Source: Apostichopus parvimensis
Lineage: Eukaryota > Echinodermata > Holothuroidea > Aspidochirotida > Stichopodidae
Reading direction: 5' to 3'
Assembly (NCBI GenBank): GCA_000934455.1
Contig: JXUT01137849.1
Location: 1 to 24,521, forward strand
Length of the DNA stretch: 24,521 bases
In this document: in pieces, positions 18,601 through 24,521 of the stretch
Layout of the letters: every line of letters begins with the position of its first letter
How positions within the stretch are numbered: the stretch's first letter is position 1
The notes under the pieces: model-generated
Told to the model about the DNA's origin: nothing
The model's input: only the letters and a program-made list of their open reading frames with translations
Databases searched by the model: none
Translations under genes and position numbers: made by a program

Positions 18601-18683
18601 ACAATGCTCAAAACATAAACAGCAGCAGCCCGTCAATGATGGCTCCAAACCCTTGGCCTGACAACTCGCCGTGGAAAAATTAA
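6373..18683 (+). CDS. CCR4-NOT transcription complex subunit 10, whole gene model (14 coding exons)
   Basis: CNOT10 is a TPR-repeat scaffold of the cytoplasmic CCR4-NOT deadenylase complex; with CNOT11 it binds the N-terminal part of CNOT1. The gene is assembled from sequence similarity to the vertebrate protein and from splice sites. Coding exons are 6373-6612, 6899-7049, 8237-8376, 8798-8869, 9331-9417, 10783-11038, 11444-11652, 12264-12388, 12756-12917, 14904-15116, 15538-15665, 16696-16892, 18109-18184 and 18523-18683. The sum is 2217 bases, 738 residues plus stop, against 744 in human. Every junction uses GT..AG and keeps frame. Diagnostic blocks include [66 protein letters not shown] and YDKARKC-like WDKARKC. 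The start is supported by a Kozak-like CCAAAATGG just after an acceptor. Transcript structure in the 5' UTR and the polyadenylation site are not resolved. Confidence 0.95.
6899..7049 (+). CDS. CNOT10 coding exon 2 (residues 81-131)
   Basis: The acceptor is TGCTCAAG and the donor CTCG|GTACGT, phase 1. The product contains [20 protein letters not shown], the best-conserved TPR helix pair of the N-terminal half, and ends in VIEPL. The intron that follows (7050-8236, 1.19 kb) holds a GC-richer probable dispersed repeat at about 7615-7960, listed separately. Confidence 0.95.
7615..7960. repeat. Probable dispersed repeat in CNOT10 intron 2
   Basis: This block differs from its AT-rich surroundings. 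It has AATAATAATAAAGTGGCGGC followed by CATAACGC, paired GGCCAAGGCC-like words, and a hairpin in which CCTGGGG (7874-7880) can pair with CCCCAGG (7893-7899) across a 12-base loop. It ends in a GGTGCAGCCACAAACTGGGC-type segment. The composition and the sharp contrast suggest a non-autonomous transposon or SINE relic, but I did not find terminal repeats or a target duplication. Family unknown. Confidence 0.35.
8237..8376 (+). CDS. CNOT10 coding exon 3 (residues 131-177)
   Basis: The acceptor is TTTCTTAG and the donor ACCGAG|GTAAGT, phase 0. The split codon G|AG gives Glu, so the junction reads [12 protein letters not shown], matching the IEPFEEKFAQ region of the vertebrate protein. The helix pair [18 protein letters not shown] follows. 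The intron after it (421 bases) shows nothing notable. Confidence 0.94.
8798..8869 (+). CDS. CNOT10 coding exon 4 (residues 178-201)
   Basis: A 24-codon exon, phase 0 at both ends, lies between TTTTTTTAG and CAG|GTTAGT. It encodes a charged linker and ends KAKIHQ, equivalent to the SKIHQYK helix start of vertebrate CNOT10. Because it is 72 bases, skipping it would keep frame. The next intron (461 bases) is unremarkable. Confidence 0.9.
9331..9417 (+). CDS. CNOT10 coding exon 5 (residues 202-230)
   Basis: A 29-codon exon, phase 0 at both ends, lies between TTGTCTGCAG and GGG|GTAAGT. The product has [18 protein letters not shown], matching the YIQMKSLKACKREIKSVM helix, then a serine-rich end. 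The 1365-base intron that follows is largely occupied by a fold-back element (9743-10313). Confidence 0.94.
9743..10313. mobile_element. Fold-back MITE with TTAA ends, CNOT10 intron 5
   Basis: The terminal sequence TTAAAGGATTGGTTCAG (9743-9759) is repeated in perfect inverted form at 10297-10313. The arms stay complementary well inward: a segment at 9906-9924 matches the inverse of 10128-10146 at 18 of 19 positions, at nearly equal distance from each end (163 and 167 bases). Arms of roughly 200 bases thus flank a ~190-base centre. The element begins and ends with TTAA, which could be its target-site duplication (as in piggyBac-type insertions) or simply part of the inverted repeat. No transposase ORF is present. 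A full TGACGTCA palindrome lies in the right arm at 10137-10144. Confidence 0.75.
10783..11038 (+). CDS. CNOT10 coding exon 6 (residues 231-316)
   Basis: The acceptor is TTCTTCACAG. I placed the donor at TCGA|GTGAGT (phase 1) because only this joins exon 7 in the correct frame, with A|GC giving Ser; the nearer GTATTG after CAA at 11020 would break it. Conserved blocks are [20 protein letters not shown] and [18 protein letters not shown], two TPR helix pairs. The frame stays open beyond the donor to 11367, so intron retention would give a truncated product with a long unrelated tail. The next intron is 405 bases. Confidence 0.94.
11444..11652 (+). CDS. CNOT10 coding exon 7 (residues 316-385)
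   Basis: The acceptor is TTTCCTCCTCAG and the donor CCT|GTGAGT, phase 0. It encodes [20 protein letters not shown] and [20 protein letters not shown], the most strongly conserved segment of the family and the central TPR part. The 611-base intron that follows is AT-rich, with nothing recognised. Confidence 0.96.
12264..12388 (+). CDS. CNOT10 coding exon 8 (residues 386-427)
   Basis: The acceptor is ATTTGGCAG and the donor TACAG|GTATTA, a weak donor lacking G at +5; phase 2. The product has [19 protein letters not shown], matching the KGLPSKKGIVQSIVGQG linker. The next intron (367 bases) is TG-rich at about 12480-12660. Confidence 0.92.
12756..12917 (+). CDS. CNOT10 coding exon 9 (residues 427-481)
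   Basis: The acceptor is TTTCTTTCAG and the donor AGCAG|GTTAGT, phase 2. The split codon AG|C gives Ser, and the product continues [20 protein letters not shown], equivalent to SAIPVASMEFAAICLRNAL. It then enters a Ser/Asp-rich disordered linker. The intron that follows is the longest in the gene (1986 bases) and carries a fold-back element. Confidence 0.93.
13147..13783. mobile_element. Fold-back element with long inverted arms, CNOT10 intron 9
   Basis: A 19-base terminal segment at 13155-13173 (ACACAGTAAACCAACACGA) is perfectly inverted at 13757-13775. Both ends extend ungapped to GGG (13147) and CCC (13783), and imperfect complementarity continues inward for about 230 bases per arm (for example CCTACTTGAATTTTGAAA versus its inverse in the right arm). 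The left arm contains a second, nested inverted repeat, ATAACGGGCGAACAT (13327-13341) against 13384-13398. AGAT at 13143-13146 and 13784-13787 may be a 4-bp target duplication. There is no coding capacity; the DNA looks non-autonomous. The family is not recognised. Confidence 0.75.
13785..13920. repeat. Cryptic GATATT/GATGTA simple repeat
   Basis: The sequence is a drifted hexamer-like repeat (GATATT, GATACT, GATGTA, GATATA). Open frames on both strands (Ile-Asp-Val-Asp repeats on plus; Tyr-Gln-Tyr-Leu/His repeats on minus) are artefacts of the period being a multiple of three. Similar GATATA/GTAGAT sequence continues on the far side of the fold-back element at about 13120-13146, suggesting one tract split by insertion. 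Confidence 0.7.
14904..15116 (+). CDS. CNOT10 coding exon 10 (residues 481-552)
   Basis: The acceptor is TTTACATTGCAG and the donor CTAAA|GTGAGT, phase 2. After a Thr/Pro-rich linker ([12 protein letters not shown]) the product has [20 protein letters not shown], matching [21 protein letters not shown], and ends LAGSLK. It is part of the C-terminal TPR region. The following 421-base intron has short CATTT repeats and a CCCACC-rich stretch. Confidence 0.95.
15538..15665 (+). CDS. CNOT10 coding exon 11 (residues 552-595)
   Basis: The acceptor is TTTTCCTTCAG and the donor CAAG|GTATCT, phase 1. The product starts [20 protein letters not shown], nearly identical to the vertebrate block, and ends [11 protein letters not shown]. 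Its last ~20 bases plus the donor are the first copy of a 54-base tandem array running into the intron. The donor lacks the consensus A/G at +4 and +5. I chose the first copy because the alignment to the vertebrate protein runs out there without insertion; the later donors at 15720, 15774 and 15828 keep the same phase and are alternatives. Confidence 0.9.
15644..15980 (+). repeat. 54-bp tandem array duplicating exon 11 end and its 5' splice site
   Basis: Seven copies begin at 15644, 15698, 15752, 15806, 15853, 15907 and 15961. Spacing is 54 bases except copy 4 to 5, which is 47 because 7 bases are missing. Copies 1-6 each contain GAACAAG|GTATCT, so six candidate donors lie at 15666, 15720, 15774, 15828, 15875 and 15929 (first base of GT). 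Copy 7 has diverged (CTCTTGAAGTG) and has lost it. The array is open on plus to 15885, encoding repeats of [18 protein letters not shown]. The near-identity of the copies indicates recent expansion. Confidence 0.95.
16010..16640. repeat. Degenerate ~115-bp tandem repeat in CNOT10 intron 11
   Basis: The phrase GGGCTGGTTCAATAAATTTG recurs in drifted form near 16015, 16127, 16253, 16367, 16484 and 16594, at spacings of about 110-126 bases. Between these lie recurrent TTCTGCTG, GATGACATGTTGTCATCT, TGGACTGGTTCATCAAAT and TTGATAATCTGA segments. About five or six units fill almost all of the intron between the 54-bp array and exon 12. It is older than the neighbouring array, judged by the greater divergence of its units. 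Confidence 0.7.
16696..16892 (+). CDS. CNOT10 coding exon 12 (residues 595-660)
   Basis: The acceptor is TCATTTGCAG and the donor AAG|GTAGGT, phase 0. The split codon G|AG gives Glu. The first 35 residues are a charged disordered linker ([16 protein letters not shown]). [20 protein letters not shown] then matches the [21 protein letters not shown] TPR helix pair. The intron that follows (1216 bases) contains an hAT-like element. Confidence 0.94.
16978..17275. mobile_element. hAT-like non-autonomous element, CNOT10 intron 12
   Basis: The left end CTCTGCTTCCCAAACC and the inverse of the right end (CTGTGCTATCCAAG) are imperfect terminal repeats of the type typical for hAT elements. Near the right end is the palindrome TGGGTCGCGACCCA (17245-17258), a sub-terminal word common in hAT/Charlie-like elements. 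The flanks are GCGTAAAA (16970-16977) and GCCTAAAA (17276-17283), an 8-bp target duplication with one mismatch, the size expected for hAT. At 298 bases it has no transposase and would have depended on one supplied in trans. Confidence 0.7.
18109..18184 (+). CDS. CNOT10 coding exon 13 (residues 661-686)
   Basis: The acceptor is GGTTTTCATAG and the donor AGTG|GTGAGT, phase 1. The 25-codon product includes [16 protein letters not shown], matching the VPPEAILLAVYLELQNG helix near the C-terminus. The adjacent 338-base intron shows nothing notable. Confidence 0.94.
18523..18683 (+). CDS. CNOT10 coding exon 14, C-terminus and stop
   Basis: The acceptor is CATTTGTAG; the split codon G|GA gives Gly. 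The product [19 protein letters not shown] corresponds to NTQLALQIIKRNQLLP. It then diverges into a Ser/Asn/Pro tail ending [11 protein letters not shown] before TAA 18681-18683. The human protein ends in a different Pro/Gln-rich tail. AATAAA at 18682-18687 overlaps the stop codon and is probably not the used polyadenylation signal. Confidence 0.94.
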
Positions 18684-21600
18684 TAAATACCAAATAGTTG
18701 TGGAATGTAGAAACATTTGTAGCTTCTATTGTAACCCTCTGGTGAAGGAAATCTCACTTTACAGACAGGTCTGATGATTATTCCCCATCGATGTAGATAG
18801 ATAGCAGGTCTGGAAATACCAGTAAACTCATGGTAACCCCCGGAGATATTGATGCGAAAACAACAAGGCAGTAATAGCTGGTGATGTTAATGATGCGGAT
18901 TGTTAAGTGATTCCTCGCTTAACAGATCCCCCTGACGAATAACCCCTATAAACCATGGTGGAGGGCAGGTCTGGAAAAAGGACTAAAAACATTGAATTGG
19001 AAAATTTCAAAAGAAACTATAAACATCACAGGCTAATTAATATTGCTTGTAGGGAGTCTAGTTATAGGTACCTGTTTTAGTTGTAGAGGGGTGTGGGGGA
19101 CGTGATTTAAAATGATACCTATTTAAGACAGCAATAACTTGTATGAGTAATACTCTTTAGGACTGATGGGTTACAGGAATGCATCAAAAGGTAACTCTAA
19201 ATGAAATTTTATTGACTTTGTGATCAATTGGGATTTATTTGTGCGATGCAGCTGAGATTGTGAAAGATTTCTGGTGTTTGCTCCATTGGAAGGTTAGGTA
19301 TAGCATCCAGTGAGATAGAGTATCAATTTACATGCGTAGCTTTGAAAATTGTTTACCTGAATATATATATAGGTGGATGCAAACAATAATTCATTTTTGA
19401 GCAGATTCATTTGCATAGCCGAATGGATTACTTTGAAAAATAGTAGAACTAGCTATTTGCAAAACATAAATAGGTACAAGAATTCATTTCTTCTTGAAGC
19501 TCCCGACTGGATATGAAAGTTGGCGATTGAAAATCCTCTTTTCAGTGTTTATTTAATGAGTGTCATACCACCAGCCTCCTATACAGTGAGTCAGTGACAT
19601 ACACAGATATAGTAAAACCTGGCTCATCAGGAGAAATATCATTTATATATAATACGACTCATTTGTTCGTCACTTAAAGTTGTGTATATTCAAATCCCAT
19701 GAACAAAGAAATACACGTTTGGTGTACACAAACAAGAAAACATCCCCTTGTGTAGTTTTTCCAATACCTGAGCTATGACTGACCAGTTATGAATGTTGCA
19801 ATTCTAGTTCTACTGCAATGTGTTTCACATTATTGTAGACGTTATGCTTTGTAGGAGCGATGACATTGTAAGTCAAAACTCATTTTGAACATCCTAACAA
19901 GTTAATTGTTTTCAGCATTGCATTCCTGTTTGGTATTCCTCCACCGTTTCTGTAAAGTTCTGTATCAAGGTTGTTCAACTGGTGTTAGGTTTTTGCAAGT
20001 GAGATTTGGAGTATCTTCCAGTGAGACCAGATAAGATAAATTAAACTGATCTTGAGGTAAAATCATGAGCGTTGGCAGACATTGTGAGAGTACTAATTCT
20101 ACCAGTTCGCTATCATAAGGAACAATGTCAAGAAAATTACATGATACAGGCAGAATTAGGTTGATGGATAAACAAACTGTAAAATACAATGTTAACAATG
20201 TTGGTGGTAACAAAGTGTTGTTTATAAACAGGAAGCAATGTGGATGGGCATCTTAGAAGGGCAAAGCGAATACATACTTCTGTTAGATTTTAAGACAACG
20301 AAATGCATGACCAAAAAAAGACGAACTAAACATGTTATAACTTCTTGTCCAATTTATTTTTACTACAAAAAGAAGATGATATGTATGGAAGTTTCAATTG
20401 CATAGATAACTGGCAAGTATTATGAATTTAAGTCTGTAACAGTAAAAAAATAACACTACAAAATATAGAGCTATTGTTATAAATACTTCTTGTGTTCATT
20501 ACTTGTGGCTTAGGTCTCTTGAGGTTTCCCTAGACACTGGTAAAGATTCTGAAAATAGAGTTCTTTATCTTCGATGTAACACCTCTGTTGGCATGTCACT
20601 GCTTTCTAATGAATATTCATGATCCATTACAGAAGCTTTGCATATATCAGTCATGATCATTGTTTGTTCTCTATTCAACTATTAGCACAACTTTGCATTT
20701 AATACCTGATTATATACCTAATTAATAGTCTGAATATGCCTCAGAATGCATCAAGATTGATGTATAATAGTATAATATAAATAGTATAAATAAGTATTAT
20801 ATCTTTCTGGGGGAGGAGCCCAGACCAGCCTGCATGGGAGTCGGCTTCTCCAATATAAAATCCAAGCAAACAACCAACAAAAGATACATAGATAGCTTCT
20901 GCCTAAGTTACAAATATCTCATCACTACCATCAACGTACTGAACAAAAGATAATTATCATAAGTTAGTAGCAAAAGATCTGAATATGAGGCAAACATGTC
21001 TGTACACAATCTATAGCTCCATTGAAATGCTAATCACACAAGTTAATAACCTTAAACATTTGCTGAATTTCAAACATACCAAACCGCCCCCACCCCTCCC
21101 CCTCTGAGCAAATGCTAGTGAAGGCAGTAAACAATGCTGTTACAGTAAGAATAATAAGGTACCAAGGTACAGCACTGACCAAGGAGCTACTGTGACACAA
21201 TTGACTGAACAGTTATGTAAGAGTCTGTGCGAGTGTGACACCTCTTGACTGAACTTGATGGACATATTTCTCACCCGCCCAATAATAATAATATTATTAA
21301 TAGTAATAAATATTAGACCTGTACCTCATTTTTTATGACATGAACTGGATAAATGGTCTTAAAAAAGTTGGTATTCAAAAATGAAAACTGATTTGTCAAG
21401 ATACAAAAAGTACAAAACTGTTGAGTATAAAACTATAAGGCTGTTAAGAGGCAAGGGGAATGGCAGCACCATAATGTAAGGAATGAAAGGATGTACTTTG
21501 GCAGCATCAGAGAACAATATCACTAATATTTATGTGAAAGAAAAAGCAGGAACCTAGTAATACTACTGTACACTCAAAGACCACTGAATTCCTTTCAGTG

Positions 21601-22684
21601 AATGTGTAGAAAGAGGTATTAAAAAAAGTACGAGAATAAAATCATTTTCAAACTAATTGGCTAACTATGGTTATTTTTCTAAAAGTGATTCTAAAAATTT
21701 GTAGCTGCTATCATGTTTATAAACATACAGAAACAAGTAAGAGAATGACTAAAACCCCTTTAAAAACCTTGTCAGTTCTTTCTTACATTCTGTGTGTGTA
21801 TAACAGAATGTACTTGATGGATACAAGTTGATTCTTATTATTAACAATCAAGGGCTCAGTCACCTGAGTTTTGTTAACAGAGACAAATGTTTCAGTTAAG
21901 AGCACTCGTAACATAACATTTTCTGATATACAATCACAGCAGATTTAGTTAACTTTCACTGGAGATACCATTTTTCTTTTCTCTTACTTGACAGACATAC
22001 AACTTTCAAACAATAGAAAAAAAAAGAAAAACAAATGGAAGACTTAAAACAAACACAGAGGATGGACAAAAGAGTAGTAATCTTTGTACGAAGCCCATTC
22101 TGTTTGAGTTTTACTATACTGTAGATGGTTGGTCACTTAAAAGAAAAGTCCCGAGGGTTCTTTTTCATATAAATGAATTATTGATGAAGTATTGTTTTGT
22201 GCTATTTGGGTTATCTATCATTAATATGAAAAACCTCGGAACTATTCGTTCAAAGGCAAGAGAAAAGCTGTGACCAAACATACACAAGCTAGAGGCCTGA
22301 CTGTCTAATCACTCCAGGGTCCAAGAAATACTTTTGTATCAAAATTCTTTCTCACTAATAAAGTGTTTTAAGACCTCATGCATTAACAATCAGCAGTCTC
22401 TACCAGTTAGGCCATTTTGAAAGCACATTAAAAGAATAAATCTGGGAAGGATTGTGCAATCCCAAAAGGAAATTATAAACTGAATGACTCATTTATATAT
22501 ACTTTTTATTTTGTCGGATTTTTTGTGAGGTTTGATTCGGTAGTCGGAACTAAATTTTTGACTTAATTGTACCTCACAGTGACCGATCACTCCTTAAACA
22601 GCAGTGAATATTTATTCGGGCAAGATAAAGCTAATTTTGGCCCTGGCCCTCGGCTTTCCTCCTTTCAAGGCATTTTCAAGCATC
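18684..22684. other. 3' UTR and intergenic region between convergent genes
   Basis: About 4 kb separates the CNOT10 stop from the stop of the convergent cyclophilin gene. The sequence is AT-rich with many in-frame stops and no recognised protein. Candidate CNOT10-strand AATAAA signals include 21305-21310 and 21635-21640, but none is clearly preferred. An AAT/ATT simple repeat lies at about 21282-21315. A GC-richer patch at about 20808-20855 (GGGGGAGGAGCCCAGACC then AGTCGGCTTCTCC) looks like a short repeat relic. For the minus-strand cyclophilin, AATAAA candidates are at 22616-22611 and 22510-22505, 69 and 175 bases past its stop. Confidence 0.6.
22616..22616 (-). terminator. Candidate polyadenylation signal for cyclophilin gene
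   Basis: AATAAA read on the minus strand occupies 22616-22611, 69 bases beyond the cyclophilin stop. It is the nearest canonical hexamer downstream; a second one is at 22510-22505. Transcript 3' ends would be expected 10-30 bases further. Confidence 0.35.
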
Positions 22685-22941
22685 TTACTCTCCGACTACT
22701 TTTCCCTCCTCCTCGGATGCTATCTTCTCCACTTCAAACGGCGATGCCACCTCGATGACACCTGAATCTACTATGACCACGTCTGTCAGTGGTGCATCAG
22801 ACTCTTTGTCTGTCGGTGTGGACTCCATGGTCCTCACGACATCCATCCCCTCCAGGACCTTACCAAACACGACATGATGGTTGTCCAACCAAGACGTCTT
22901 TGTGGTGGTGATGAAAAACTGACAGCCATTGGTGTTCTTTC
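22685..22941 (-). CDS. Secretory cyclophilin (PPIB-like), last exon
   Basis: This is the C-terminal third of a peptidyl-prolyl cis-trans isomerase of the cyclophilin B/C type, which catalyses Xaa-Pro isomerisation during folding in the ER. The minus-strand acceptor is CTCTGCAG before 22941, and the split codon G|GA gives Gly. The product [19 protein letters not shown] followed by [16 protein letters not shown] carries the active-site Phe of QFFIT and the Trp, Leu and His of [11 protein letters not shown] (CypA F113, W121, L122, H126 equivalents). The segment after ESTPTD and the end IEVASPF follow the PPIB/PPIC pattern and are closest to PPIB. After PF there is an acidic tail ([14 protein letters not shown]), longer than the five residues of human PPIB. 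There is no KDEL-type end. The stop is at 22687-22685. Confidence 0.92.
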
Positions 22942-24088
22942 CTGCAGAGTAGAGGGATCATACCAGATGGTTCACTAGAGTCGAGCTAACTGCCGCAGAC
23001 CCACACAGTGAGTCTATCACTACTCAACAAATCAAAGTTTACAGTCATTACAAGAATGATTCACACTGTGCAAACTTCAAACTTTGACATATCAGTTGAG
23101 GAAAATATCCTTTTTTACATTAAAGCCCCACTCCCTCGCCCCTCCTGACTCCCCCCCCCCCCTTTGCCAATCTGGACACTTTTCAATTAATAATGTTACA
23201 ACTGCATACCATAGGAAATATAGTGGTTTTTACTTCACAGCGAAACAGGAAAATATTGATAACGAATCAGAATAGCTGCAGAAGTGAAGAGGGGGGTGGG
23301 GGGAGGGTGGGGAAGAGATTCTCCGGAGACTATTGGAAAAGAGACAAATTTATGTGATGGCACACCTGTGAGGAACAGAGTAAAAACTAAAGCCACTATA
23401 ACAGTAACTTAGTTCTAATGTGAAGCAAGGGTAACTGTCACTAAACTTCCAATAAAAAGCTGGAAATGTTAAAAAAGTACTGGTCTTTCTGACCCATATA
23501 AACTATACACCAGATGAATGGTCTGAAAACATATGGTCATGTTCCCTGCCTACATATGTATGCAAGTATGAGAGTGAATATGGCAGAATATGTACATAAA
23601 TGTAAACATCGCAAAAAAAAAAAAAATCCAAATCAGAGAAGATCCTGTTGCCTTCACGAACCCAATACCCAATGTGTAACACATTACTGAGTTGGGTACA
23701 CGACTGACAATTTAGATAATTTTAACGTTTATAATTCAATTTCCTCTAGATTACAAAGTTTATCAAGTTTCTGTCATTTACATTACAAAAAGGTCAAATT
23801 CCGCCTTAAAACTTTCTTTCCGCATTTACAATTCAATCATTCACCTTTGTCGCCTATGGATAATACAACTTGCTTGAGTCAATTCCCAAAACTGATTTTT
23901 TAGACTTTACCCACAAGCCACTGCTACTTCTTAAAAAGTGCCCTATCTACCCAGTCCTATCAATGCCTTGACTAAATGTTTCTACATCTACGGCGTCTCA
24001 TGTCCCTGCTAAGATCAATCTTTTGCACATATTTCACAAGATTTGTATCATCATTTGCACTGAGTCGGTTTATGTACGAGACCCATAC
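22942..24088 (-). other. Last intron of the cyclophilin gene
   Basis: This 1147-base intron has the minus-strand donor GCAG|GTATGG at its 24088 end and an acceptor ending CTGCAG at its 22942 end. On the plus strand it contains a C12 run (23151-23162) and, 128 bases further, a G-rich tract G6-T-G6-A-G3-T-G4 (23291-23312) with G-quadruplex potential, plus an A-run at about 23613-23626. The rest is AT-rich, with nothing recognised. Confidence 0.85.
23291..23312 (+). other. G-quadruplex-capable tract
   Basis: Four guanine runs (6, 6, 3 and 4) are separated by single bases T, A and T, which is the tightest possible G4 arrangement. It lies inside the cyclophilin intron, so the gene's coding strand is C-rich here. 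A C12 run lies 128 bases away on the same plus strand and could pair with it instead. Confidence 0.6.
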
Positions 24089-24208
24089 CTGCATTAGCCA
24101 TGCTCAGCCAGCCAGCTCCGTAATGCTTCAGGTCAAAATTCTCGTCGTCAAAGTATTTTCCGTAGATACTGTAACTGCCGCTGCCGTCCATAGCAACCAC
24201 ATCACCAC
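24089..24208 (-). CDS. Secretory cyclophilin (PPIB-like), penultimate exon
   Basis: A 120-base minus-strand exon lies between CATCTACAG (before 24208) and GCAG|GTATGG (after 24089), phase 1 at its end. It encodes [20 protein letters not shown] and then [20 protein letters not shown], the stretch that follows FHRVI..FMIQ in cyclophilin B; MANAG holds the CypA A101/N102 equivalents. The first two bases complete a Gly codon from an upstream exon. [13 protein letters not shown] replaces the usual GDFTRGDGTGGKS, so the TRGDG loop is altered: R is missing and A-M stands in its place. Exons with the catalytic Arg and the signal peptide lie beyond the right edge. Confidence 0.92.
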
Positions 24209-24521
24209 CTGTAGATGTAGGAAGAACAGGAATTACAATGATATGAGAACAGGAAGTACAACGATATGTAGTAGGCTGTAAGTTAATATATAAGTAAAGT
24301 AAACAAAACAACAAACTGACAGGGTGGGGTAGGTTTGTGTATTATGAACCAAGTCATGTGATATCAATGCATAGTTTGGAAACTCCTTAATCTAACTAAG
24401 TGATCTCTTGGAAGTTCTTACTTAACATTCCATTTTAAAGCAAATTCTAATGTGGAATTAAGATGTAACACACAAATCACCCAAAAAATAACAACATCCA
24501 CTAAAATCATATACTTGTGTG
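24209..24521. other. Intron of the cyclophilin gene, right edge
   Basis: I looked for the upstream cyclophilin exon (FHRVI..FMIQG) on the minus strand here and did not find it. The sequence is AT-rich intron that continues past the window. Nothing else is recognised. Confidence 0.7.

Noticed and set aside
18682-18687. AATAAA as CNOT10 polyadenylation signal
   Set aside because: It overlaps the stop codon, leaving almost no 3' UTR. Later signals are more plausible.
19965-20213. 82-codon minus-strand ORF with hydrophobic N-terminus
   Set aside because: The signal-like start is the only supporting feature. It lies in AT-rich 3' flank, has no recognisable domain and no splice or promoter context.
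20808-20855. Shared repeat with the GTCGTTGGAGCCGACTTCC patch near 720
   Set aside because: Only a short AGTCGGCT(T)CTCCAA-like word is similar in inverse orientation, which is too little to call a repeat pair.

Overview
This is a eukaryotic, metazoan genomic window: AT-rich, with genes split into small exons by introns of about 0.3-2 kb that have GT..AG borders. Protein-level similarity to vertebrate CNOT10 and cyclophilin B, a C-type lectin exon, and abundant AGGCCTA-type motifs and short fold-back elements suggest an invertebrate deuterostome. An echinoderm is my best guess; this is inference, not proof.

Layout. Positions 1-1063 hold a tRNA-Met-like SINE fragment and a small unassigned minus-strand ORF. 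A terminal C-type lectin-domain exon (+) lies at 1064-1312, and the rest of that gene lies upstream or outside the window. Positions 1313-6367 are about 5 kb with no recognised gene; the part nearest CNOT10 (4.7-5.5 kb) is dense in AGGCCT palindromes and (AAT)n.

The main gene is CNOT10 (+), resolved into 14 coding exons from 6373 to 18683. The exons join in frame at every junction and encode a predicted 738-residue protein, close to the 744 residues of human CNOT10. A splice acceptor just before the ATG implies at least one non-coding 5' exon upstream. Its introns carry most of the unusual structure: a 571-bp fold-back element with TTAA ends in intron 5; a 637-bp fold-back element with a candidate 4-bp target duplication inside a GATATA-type repeat in intron 9; a 54-bp tandem array that copies the end of exon 11 together with its 5' splice site in intron 11, followed by a degenerate ~115-bp satellite; and a 298-bp hAT-like non-autonomous element with a near-perfect 8-bp target duplication in intron 12.

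Positions 18684-22684 are about 4 kb of 3' untranslated or intergenic DNA between convergent genes. The last two coding exons of a secretory-pathway cyclophilin (PPIB-like) follow on the minus strand at 24208-24089 and 22941-22685; its 5' exons lie beyond the right edge.

The genes are ordinary housekeeping or immune-type eukaryotic genes and are not an operon. CNOT10 acts in mRNA deadenylation (CCR4-NOT), the cyclophilin in folding of secreted proteins, and the lectin exon probably in extracellular carbohydrate recognition. The most noteworthy novelty is the array of duplicated splice donors at CNOT10 exon 11. Four of its six donors preserve the reading frame and could add 0, 18, 36 or 54 residues.
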